A stretch of DNA of 64,000 nt, from the NCBI RefSeq assembly GCF_018991925.1, contig NW_024726235.1, forward strand, positions 5,746,458-5,810,457. The letters run 5' to 3'. Below are positions 45,796 to 57,700 of this stretch, in pieces (positions within the stretch are counted from its first letter, which is position 1; each line of letters begins with the position of its first letter). The notes under the pieces were generated by a model. That model worked only from the letters and a program-made list of their open reading frames with translations. It did no database searches and had not been told where the DNA came from. The translations under genes were made by a program, and so were the position numbers. The DNA comes from Homarus americanus (taxonomy: Eukaryota; Arthropoda; Malacostraca; Decapoda; Nephropidae).

Positions 45796-48700
45796 GTGAG
45801 TCATATACAGTGCTAGTTCCTGCGTGACTCAGTGGTCAGTGTTCCTTGGTGCCTGGCCTCTTCTAAATGTTTAATAGTTCCTCCCTTAGTTAAGAAGTGA
45901 TTGATAGGTTACTTGAAACTAGAGATTTGTGAATGACGAAAAGAGGGCGAGTGTAAGTGTAAATTGTATATTTAGAATTTGATTGGGGCTTCGCGGTGGC
46001 CTAAGTTTATGGGGATGATTTGTATTAAGATTTATCTGGAATTGTATGTTCACACACACACGGGTATATTATATATATATATATATATATAATATATATA
46101 TGAATATTTGCACTACAGCTACTCATACTTTAATGGATTGCTAGCTTGTTGCAATTGCTTAGGGCTTAAGAACTTTAAGGTGTTTCCGTGTGCTTCATCA
46201 TACTTTACTTTGATGACTCATTTTAACTGAACTTAATATACAGAGGGAATATGGTGTTTATAACAGCTAGAGAAAAGCCGGAGATGGATATGATTATTAA
46301 CCATAAGTATATTTTTAATTAGAATCTATTCTGTAATGTGTGCATACGGTGGTTGTAATTACATTCTTGTAATGAACTTTATAAAAAAACTTACTATCTA
46401 TATCCTATTTATAAAGAAATTAATCCATATCTCCAAATTCTGTAGTAATAATCATTATACAACATTCCATTCCTTAAATAGTGAAGATAAACTTCATTAA
46501 TAAACGTCACTGCTGGGTTGCCAGGAACCACCAACTTGCCTCAGATGGCGCCCCATGGCGGCACCGACGCTCCTCTGGCTCAGTTTACAAACAATAGTGA
46601 CGACGGGTGGGTGATGCCCAACTTCCTCCTGGAATATTCACTCGCTATCTGGATTTATGACTCCTCGGTGACCAGAATATCTCCTTAGAACCTCATTACG
46701 AAGGTCAGTATTTATTAGTAGCTGAATTGTATGGTACAGGTGAAATGTTTCCAGTGAAATATCGCAAGAAAAACTCGTGCAGATGGCATTTGTGTTGGCC
46801 AAATGAAGGCGATGACCAGCCCTTGCAGTATTCGTCTTGACTTCCTCCCTTGGATTTGATACTCTGTTTTGCTTAACTTACCTTTCTGGTCTTCTTAAAA
46901 GTCATACATAATGTATTCCATTCAAAACGAAGAGGAACTACTCCGCCGTTAGCCACCTGGGGAACGGTATATAGAACTGAGTAAGTAGCCTTGGTACACA
47001 GGCGATGCTGGGATGTGTTTACACTGTGACGTTTGCCACCGAATGAAGCATTTTCAGCTTGGGTTTTCAACCCAAGATATTCGGATTATGCAACTTAGAA
47101 GCATAAAATGAATCTATAGCAGCATAATCTGAGGAAAATTCAGCATTCATTTATCGTGTTTACTCACAGAAAGGATTTGACAAAGTACACACGTGCATAT
47201 GCTATACCCGGTGCCATAATTTAGTCATATTATGAAACTGAACATTGGGGGAATGTAATGTAGTGTATATCAAGTTAACAAATGAAATAATTGATACTGT
47301 ATTAAAATTAACGGATTGGGTAAATGATTTAACTCAAATATTTTGAATCGCACGATATCCGCAATAATTTTGCGATTTTATCTTATTAAATCTCTACTGT
47401 ATAATCGTTAACATAAGAGATCATTTGTGTACTGTCTAAGATATGTAAATAATTCTATATGTAGATGCCTTTTCCAGGATAGAGCAACAAATTTATTCGA
47501 AAATCGGCTATAGTATACTGTAGGTTACTTATCAGAGCTACCACGTCGTCCAGGCCATTTACTCGTCATTCTTATTCACGTAGACTTTTTACCACATCAC
47601 CCAGACCATTGACCACGTTATTCTCATTCACTTAGACCTATTACGTACTACATCACCCAGACTTTTTACTACACCACCCAGACCTTTTCCACGTCATTAA
47701 TATTTACTTAGACCTTTTAGCACGTCATCTAGATCATTTACCTTGTCATTCTCAGACCTAGGCCATTTACCACGTCACTCATTCTCTACAATGCCATCCT
47801 TACATCATCATTACGTCATACCACGTCATGGTAACGTCACTGACGTTTCAAGTCGTCCCTTAATGTCCGCTATTCTTACGTCATGGACATTTTATGACGT
47901 CATTTCACGTCACGTACTGTGACGTCATTATCACGCCACTGTACTATATATCATGCCATTATAAGTCACTGACTTCATGTGCTATAATGTATATAACGTC
48001 TTTTTCACGTCACGGGCTATATTTTACACCATTCTCACGTCATGCATCACACTATCATGCTACTGGGCGAGCTATATATCACGTTATCGCGTCACAGTTT
48101 ATATAAAGTATCACGTCATTCACGTCTCGGGATTTTTATCATTTTTACGTCATGAGCTATACGGTATTTCGTCATTTTCACGTCACTCAAACATTCTAAC
48201 ACGTCATTCTCATGTCACCTTCACCTTTTAACACGTCAATCTCATATAGCCCTGATCTTTTAACAAATCATTCTTTGTCGCTCTAAACTTTTAACACGTC
48301 ATTCTCATGTCGCTCTAAACTTTTAACACGTCATTTTCATGTCGCCCTGACCTTTTAACCCGTCATTCTAATGTCGCCCTGACCTTTTAACCCGTCATTC
48401 TCATGTCGCCCTGACCTTTTAACACGTCATTCTCATGTCGCCTGACCTTTAACACTTCATTCTCATGTCGCCCTGCCTTTTAACACGTCATTTTCATGTC
48501 CCTGACCTTTAAAACGTCATTCTCATGTCGCCCTGACCTTTTAACACGTCATTTTCATGTCGCCCTGACCTTTTAACACGTCATTCTCATGTCGCCCTGA
48601 CCTTTTAACACGTCATTTCATGTCGCCCTGACCTTTAACACGTCATTTTCATGTCGCCCTGACCTTTTAACACGCCATTCTCATGTCGCCCTGACCTTTT

Positions 48701-51700
48701 AAACGCCATTCTCACGTCGCTGACCTTAACACGTCATTCTCGTGTCGCCCTGACCTTTAACACGCCATTCTCATGTCGCCCTGACCTTTTAACACGTCAT
48801 TCTCATGTCGCCCTGACCTTTTAACACGCCATTCTCATGTCGCCCTGACCTTTTAACACGTCATTCTCATGTCGCCCTGACCTTTTAACACGCCATTCTC
48901 ATGTCGCCCTGACCTTTTAACACGTCATTTTCATGTCGCCTTGCTTCTTACCGTGTGACTCAAGCCAAGAGATCAACTTCTTCCTGTTCACCGTCTAGAA
49001 AAAACAGTTTAGTTTTGTTTTTTGTTGTCTGGGTGTTTCTTGACACCTTAGAGCAGATTAGTCTTGCATTCCTATTGTCAGAATATAGAAGCGTCCTTCA
49101 TTTCATGTGTTTTAAATTTCAGTGGTTCATATAAGCTGATTTGAAAATCGACTTGTACTTACCTGTTACTGCTCGTATGATAGAATTTCGACCATTGAAT
49201 AGAATCAGCAATTCATGGTCTTTGGAGCTAAAAAGGGCGAGCAATTTTAAATGAGTTAGTTCCTGGATACCTAAGCGACTTCAACTAGCTTCCTAACACT
49301 TGATATGTTTAGGCCGTCCCACTCCAGAAGCTACGCGAACCACACTATGTCGTCCTCACACCAGAAGACACGTATCTCATCTTATGCTGTGAGAGCCACA
49401 CTCAGTTACGTTCCACCAGTCAAGACGGTCAGTTGTGCTCCGTGATGTGATAATGGTTCAGATGAGGAAATTTTACTGTTGACAATGGGACTATACAGGA
49501 AAAGGAAGAAATTGGCAGCCACACGAAACAAATAAGAAAAAAAATGGATAGTACAATCATCTTTATGTATGCATGCATGTACTGCATAGATTTTTACTCA
49601 ATAAATTCCAGGGAAATAAATTCAGTGTTCTAAGTCTCGCATTGCGACCTGATGAGGGGTTGCTAGGTGAATTTTCCATTCTCTTCCTTCATATCATCGA
49701 CTTTGTGGATTCCTTAATATATAATTTTTATTTTAAGGACTATTGAAAAAAAATATTCATACTAGTGTTTCCTTATTTTCCATGAGTGACATTTTTTTGT
49801 GGGAATTGGATATGCTGGTCTCTTATCCGGGTTAAAGCTGGCTGTTCATCTTTTTTGCCAAATTTTACACCTAGAATTGTATTTTTGTGGTCGCTTCCTC
49901 AGTTTGCATGAGTATCACCTTTACTTATGGGACACCGGTATCTTTTAGAGTTAGACACCCCAGTCTCTCTAATTTCATATTCCAAGATTTTATCAAATTT
50001 TTCTAAATCCTAAAAAAAAAAAGGCGAATTCACGTGAAGTAAATGAAAAATTTTTGGTTAAAATCTATCACGGACTCACGGTACCAATTTTAACCCAGTC
50101 GGACTATATTTAGGAGTCGATTTACCGATGGCAAGATTTATTCCACGGACTTGGAAACAAACCTGAGCTACAAACACACGGGCACTCCTTACGGTGACGT
50201 TCATCCAGTACGCTCCGCAAATGAAATGAGAGAGGCATTAGAAGAAGATTGCATGTATATGCAGATAGGGAGGAACGCCAGTTTTCCTTATTTATTGTGC
50301 ACATATTTCTTTTTGACTGTGGGTCTGAAAATTGCACCCAGAAGTTGTATTAAAGCTGTAGCGGACTAAGAAAACAGAGTCGCAGGAAGGTTGAAATACC
50401 TGGAAGGCAAGTAGTTATGGGGCAGAATACAATTAAACAGGATTTTCGCTGAAGCTGAAAGAGTATTTGAGAGGCTGGTTATGTGGGGCTTATGTACTGC
50501 ATGTCATTAAACAAAACTATCAGTTAGGTTCACTTTAATGATAATATTTTTTCCCGTTATCAGATGAAGAGTTCGCTAATTTCAGGGGCAGTTGGAGTCT
50601 GTCCAGACATCAGTTGAATAGTTAGACTGATCAGTGGCCGGCTTCGGAATGAAAACCCTGAATAATATTAACATGTAAGATAACAGTTGTAGTGCTGAAG
50701 CTTAGAATCATTTGTTTCACTTTAAGGAGCGTTACTTTCTTTGTTTTAGGGCAAAACTATTTGTGAAGTTGTTATCAGATTAATTTATTCTCGGCAAATT
50801 TAGAATATAATTAAAGTTTAGATAACATGAAAGTTGTGGGGGGAACGAGTGAAAAGTTTGTTGTGGTATGTAAAAACAAAGTTTTGAGAGACAGGGTGCA
50901 AGGTTAACAAGGAGGACATCAAGGGTAACCTGGCGTGGAAGGACGTCTTGGTGGTGTGCATGGACAAGGAACTGGTCTGGCTGTACATCCCTCAGTTTCA
51001 ACACTGTCGGGTGGGGTAAAGGTGGCGGGTTCAGCTTATGGGAGGGGGGGAGTTGTAATTTTAGAATGAGCCTCAAGAAGACTGCGGTAAAAATATATTT
51101 TTTAATTAAAGTGGGAATATGATTTGGTAACATAAAGGTACTGAAAGTTTCACGGACCAAAGGACCAAATTGGCGCCAACATGTCCTCGCGACTCCAGTA
51201 ACCTGTGTTTTGTTATTACCAGTTAAGAGAAAATTGACGCAAGTTAGGAAAGCGAGAATTTGTGCCCAAGACCTGAAAAGCCTTGTTTATAACAACTTAC
51301 TCTGTATTGCAATAATTCTCTTGACCAGACACACAGCAGCATAAAATTTGTTGGAAAAGGTGAAGCAAGGAGTGTGTTAACTGAGAATTAGGCCCGTAGT
51401 GGTACTGTGAGAGCAACGCCATCACAAGCAGCTCCTGGCATTCCCTTTCACTCCGTTGTGGCTAGCTTTTCAAACTATGCCTGGGGACTGGGGAACATCA
51501 CCTTCGTTATTAATTGGAGTGACAGTCTCTCATGGTCCGACCGGTATGTAGGGGACACCTTATCGTTCTGGAATTTGAAGGGGCTGGCCCAAGCTACACC
51601 TAGTGTAGTCCAGGTTTAACCTAGAACTTCGGGAATGATTGTGATACTGGGGTAATATGTGCTGCTGCAGGGGAATGGTATGGTTGATACTGGTAGTAAT

Positions 51701-54700
51701 TTAATGTTGGGGAATCTTGTGTTAGATGCTTATGGGGAATGTTCTAGCTGAGGGTTGTTATTTTATATGGTTACCGGTAACGTTAATTAGTGGAACGGAG
51801 TTGAGATTGTGGTTCTTGAATTAGTAGCCTAGATGGTGAGGGGAGCGTGGTGGTTCGCAGGGTATATATACGGGCGTGTTAACCTCCTGCTGGGCTTGGG
51901 GTGTTAGTCACCTGCACTAGTGCTTCTTTAATTTTATTCGTTTCTTCTGCCCTTTGCCTTGTTTATCTCCTTCTCTTCGTTATTCTTTTCATATTGTTTA
52001 CTTTGTTTATTCGTTCTCTTCTTCCCATTTACCTTTTATGTTGTTTATCCATTCATCGCCTGGTTACCTCTTGTGTTACACATTCATCTACTCTTCCTCT
52101 TCTTCGTCAATATACCTTTTATGTTCCTCTTATTTCATAGTTGTCTTTTGCTTCACCTCTCCATCTCTTTTCTTTGTTGATTCACCCTTGTTTTATTATT
52201 TCTCCTTGTTTTTATTCTCCTCATTACCCCAAGTTTGTCTCTGTGTATCATTGCTCCCTCTTTGTCTCTACTGTCCCTTCCGTTTATTTTTATCCTCCCT
52301 TCTTTTCCTGTCTTCTTTTCCTCGTCTGTTTTCCCCCTTCTCCTTTTCACTTATTCCCTTGATCTTCGTTTTTACTCACCACCTTCCTTCTTTCTTGGTT
52401 TTCCTTCCCTTTCTATTCTTTTTTCCCTCACTCTTCCATCCCACATTTTTTCTCTCACTTCTCTTTACCCTTCCGTGTATTCTACCCTTCCTCTGTCTCT
52501 GCTCTCACCCCGACGTGAAATATCTCTAGGGCGGAGTTATTTCGGATTCAGCCACCCTCCCCCGCTTCGGAGTTCCCGGGTTCATAGATGTTAATATTTA
52601 CTAGGGTCCCGGATTCTCAGAGACGCGTGCCTTATAATTTCCCTGAACAGCTTAAGTGAGGCTTTTAGGGGTGACTTGAGTACGCTTCCCACTGAGAATC
52701 TGTTGGGCGGTTCAGGACGTTCGGAAAGCATGCTCGTGGGTCACTGGAACATTAAGATTACTCTAGTCTAGAGGTTTGGTGACAATGATTGTGATATAGA
52801 AGAGGGGAAGACCAGACTGGGTAATATTAGCATCTTAGTGTTAGAGTCTCATCCGTTTATTAACTTTCTTACAACGTCCAGGGTCCGTTAGTTGAATCAT
52901 AAGAATACATTTTACAGGTGACTTCAGGGATAGAACAAAGGGATATTTCTTTAAACTATCTTATTAACTGGAGCTTACCTACCAGTAACAAAAAACAAAG
53001 GGGTAGATTCTAAACAACAAGGGACCTGTCTCGCAGTATTCAGTTAAACGAGATATCACTTTGGAAACCCGCCTGGATAGCACCAGCCAACACCTTCAGC
53101 GTTCCTGGCCCTGGACGTGTCGGCGTCTCACGACACTTAAGTTTCGTAACTTGATTATTCACATTTATGTGACTTCACTTTCTTTATTGTTCCTCCTTTT
53201 TTATAAGTAAACAACTTTGTGGTTGAAATGGGAGGCTTGGCGCTGAGACTCTTGACTTATATGCTATTTACCAACAGGTTTGTTTTTACAAACTACACTG
53301 CCAAATATTATGCTAACAATTGTGTTGTTGGGGGTTGTTATGGCATGGTGAGTGTGTGTGGTAAACATTGTAGGAAAAATAAACGATTACAGTACTAAGT
53401 GGTGTCATGTGCCTCTGATACCTTTAGTACCCAGGGTTGTGCTGGAGTACTATAATTGGTGCTACTATAGTAATGATAATAATAATTAACGGTTTATTGA
53501 AAAAGTTCTGCAGCCCGAAGGCTGAAAATATACATTGGACATAAATGACTTATTACATACAGTACATTGATATGGGGGAGTTAACAAAAGCCTTCATTAG
53601 AGAAATGAAAAGGAACATTCAGTGAACATACAGTGGAGGTTTACAGTGGAGGTCTCGTAGGTCATGTGCGCTGAGGTGTTGAACAGCAAACACATAATGT
53701 AGTAACTCCTTCACAGATGGAATTATGAGGGACCTCACGTGGTGTAATAACCTCTTCACAGATGGAGTTATGAGGGACCTCACGTGGTGTAATAACTCCC
53801 TCACAGATGGAGTATGAGGACACTGGTAGTAACTCCCCACAGATGGAGCTGTGAGGGACACATGGTGCGCACAGAGTTATGAGGGACCTCACGTGGTGTA
53901 ATAACTCCTCACAGATGGAGCGAGGGACCTCACGTGGAGTAACTCTCACAGATGGAGTTATGAGGGACTCACGTGGTGCACAACTCCTCACAGATGGAGT
54001 TATGAGGACCTCATGTGAGTAACCCTCACAGATGGAGTTATGAGGGACCTCACGTGGTGTAATAACCCCCACAGATGGAGTTATGAGGGACCTCACGGTG
54101 TAATAACTCCCCACAGGAGTTATGAGGACCTCACGTGGTGGCACCTCACAGATGGAGTTATGAGGACCTCACGTGGTGTAATAACTCCCTCACAGATGGA
54201 GTTATGAGCCTCACGTGGTGGAGTAACTCCCTCACAGATGGAGTTATGAGGGCCTCACGTGGTGTAGTAATTCCCTCACAGATGGTGTTATGAGGGGCCT
54301 CACGTGATGTAGTAATTCCGTCACAAATGGTGTTAAGAACATAAGGAGTCTGCAATAGGTCGGTTGTTTGCATGGCAGCTACTGTCGAGAGTTACTACCA
54401 TTTTCTGAATTAAGAACATAAGAACATAAGAATGGAGGAAACTGCAGCCTATTATTAGCTAATACTGGGCAGTCCCGTTTACACCCAACCCCTATTGCTC
54501 ATATAAGCATCCAACCTATGTTTGAAGCTATTCAGCGTATTCTGTTAATGATGATATTTGGTAATTGTTCCATTCATCCACTACTCTGTTTCCAAACCAG
54601 TGTTTACCTATTTCACGCCTAAATCTAAATTTGTCTAATTTAAAACCATTGTTACGAGTTCGCTCCTGGTTGATAGTTTGAGTACCTTTGTAATGTCCCC

Positions 54701-57700
54701 TTTGTTTAGCCCCTGACTTCACTTATATACCTCATCAGGTCGTCCTCGCTCTACGTCTCTCGAGGAGTGCAAATTAAGATGCTTTTAACCTGTCTCTTAT
54801 ATTCAAGGTTCCTAATGCCCGATTAGTCTTGTCATTCTCTGAATTCTTTCCAATGATTCTATATCCATCCTGTAATACGGTGACCAGAACTGAACTGTGT
54901 AATCCAGGTGTGGTCTCAAGCGCTAAAGATACAGTTTAGGATTACCTCGCTGTCTTGTAACTAACACCTTTGTATGAACCCAAGTACTTTTATTAGCCTT
55001 GTTACGAGCAAAAACACATTGTTTACTTGGCTTAAGGTTCCTTACTTATCATTAATCCTAAATCTCTCGCAGTCGGATTTCTATGGCATCGTTGTTCAGC
55101 TGGTATCTGGTTTCTGTTTACATCTCCTATACTGAGTACTTTACATTTGTCCACGTTGAATTTCATCTGCCATTTTTCAGACCATTCGAAAAATTTGTTT
55201 AGATCTTCCTGTAGTTTTGGAGTCCTCGCCAGATTTAATAACACGTCCTATTTTAGTGTCATCAGCAAATTTACTTATGTTGCTGTCTATGCCGATATCT
55301 ATGTCGTTTATGTATATAATAAATACTAATGGTCCAAGTACTGAGCCTTAGGACCCACTTTTGACGTTGTTCAATGGGACTTAGTGCCGTTAATGCTCAC
55401 TCGCTGTTTCGTCCTGTAACCACGCCCCAATCGATTTAAGGATGTTACCTGATGCCATGAGCTTACCTTTCTAATTAGTCTTTCGGGGACTCTGTCGAAG
55501 GCTTTGCTAAAGTCGAGATATACCACATCATAATTGTGCCCCTCGTCCACCGATTCAAAACCGATGAAAAGAATGTTAATAGATTAGTTAGACAAGAACG
55601 TCCGCTTAGAAGCCATGCTGGGAATCATTGATCAATCGGTGCTTCTCCAGGTGATTTCGTATAGAGTTTGAAACATTTTATTTAGCCAGAAAAACACAGG
55701 TACAGAGTGGATAATAATAACAGTATATTAACGTGGCTGAGCCAGTTGAGAACCTGAGCTCTCCGTGAATCTGTCTAGCCTCCTTTTAAAACTTTCCAGC
55801 GTCCCAGCACTTACTACAAAGTTGCTAGCTTTGTTCCACCTGTCTACCACCCTATTTGTGAACCAGCTCCTTCCTATCTCCCTCCTAAACCTAAACTTAT
55901 CCAACTTAAATCCGTTGCTACGAGTCCTATACTGCTCGGATATTATAAGAACTTTATCTATATCTCCTTTATTGATTCCTTTCACCCACTTTAACACTTC
56001 TATCATATCTCCCGCACTCTTCGTCTTCTAGGAATGCAAGTTTAGTTTCTCTAATCTATCTTGATATGGAAGGGTTTGTTCTCGGAATCATTTTCGTCAT
56101 TCTTCGCTGCACCGACACCACGTGGTCTGGTGTCAGAGGATCTCACTCACTCAGTGGTGTCAGTCAGGTGTGATCCCAAGCCTCCTTATCGTGGACGGAT
56201 TAACACATCGCTGCTTGTTGTTGGGTCTCATAGGCAGTTATCACTGGGTACCTGGGACCTCACCGTGAGGAAGTTAACTTGGGTATTACTCAGCTGTTAC
56301 TGTTGCGTTGTTTTCACTGGCTTAAGCTCTGTTCAACACTGGTTCCACTCCTTTCCGAAATGAAATTGTAACTCTTGGCGAGAACTTGCTGATATTCCTG
56401 TGGGGAGGAGGGGTTCAGGGGAGGAAGTTGGGGGATGGGCCAACATACTGAAGTTGTTCTGGCTGCTGTCAGAGCAGCGCCAGGTACGTCTTGACCCTTC
56501 GGTGTTCTGCAGAGCTGGAGATGTGTCTCCTGGGATATTAACACTGTAGTTAGGTTAAGATATATTAGATTAAGTTAAGTTAGGTTAAGATATATTAGAT
56601 TAAGTTAGGTTAGGTTAAATTAATAGACGCGACAGTATAAATATCTTGGTAGGCCAAACTCCAGTTCAGACCACGAACTATAGTTGCACCCTATAATTGT
56701 CATGTTAGTGTGTCTTGTCTTAGTATGTTTTTCATCTCAGTAATAAATATATAACTACAGCCTGCAATAATTTTTTTATGATAATTACTTGTAGTATCAT
56801 TATTATCGCTTGAAGTGGATAGGTTTTTAAGTAAGTATAGCAGTTGTGTTGTATACATTATCAAACGGCTCGTGCGCCGTTTTCTAGCTCTCTAGTTCCG
56901 ACCTGGTGGAAAACGATGTCTCTCCTGTGTCCAGGTAGTACAGGTGTACTAGAAATAATTGTGTCGGGCTTAGAAGGTGGGCTGGGATCCAGGTGTTACT
57001 GGAGGTCTTATTCAGTAGAGAAGGTAACTTTATATTGTTTGCGCCGGTGCTGCAATATACTGTAGGTTGTCGTTTAAAATAACGTTGCTTATTATTTATA
57101 TTATGTATATCCTACCTTTGACCCCTTTAGGTATATAGTGCTTGATCATACCTGCCTGGATATTGTAGTTCTTGGAGTACCAGTCTCCATTCTTATAAAT
57201 CTAATCAAGATAGGGAAACTAAGAACTACTTACCCATCTATACCATAAACTTGAAACTAAGGATCAGTACTTTAAGGTTTGGGAGCACAGGTAGCTAATA
57301 TAGTGATCTCACATTTATTCTTGTTATCGTACTCTACCCTGGGGTAGAGTACGGCGCTGCAAGGTCGATAGTACCGTAACTTTTAAACCAGTAAGTCACT
57401 TGGAGTGACTAATTTACTTGGCGACCTTTTCATGGTTCTGCCCTTGGGTATACCCGACCATGTGTGAGAGACACTAATTCGACTTGAGGCAGCATTGTCA
57501 TGAAGGATATCAAGCTTCACCAACCACAGAGCCTGATATTTTGCAAAGAATTGACGGTTTCCTATTGGTAATTTTTTAGACACACCATAACACTTATCTA
57601 CTTTGTTTAGTAGAGAATATAACCACTCGATCTACTGTGTTATTAAATCATCTCAGAGTTCATAGTTCCACTACATTATGGGTGTCCCCAACTTGTATTA

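Larger units (their letters stand above)
45796..47549. other. First part of gene 2 intron 1
   Basis: Apart from the TA run and the short frame at 46,545, nothing is recognised. Confidence 0.35.

Noticed and set aside
48190..48950. Regular repeat array considered as CRISPR
   Set aside because: The units are contiguous with no unique spacers, and the context is eukaryotic.
51954..52529. 191-codon Phe/Ser/Leu-rich frame, apparently multi-pass membrane protein
   Set aside because: It is a pyrimidine tract translation; hydrophobicity follows from T-rich codons. All three forward frames are similarly open.
53662..54144. 160-codon repeat-protein-like frame on the minus strand
   Set aside because: It is a 45-bp minisatellite with a period divisible by three, and unit deletions shift the frame.
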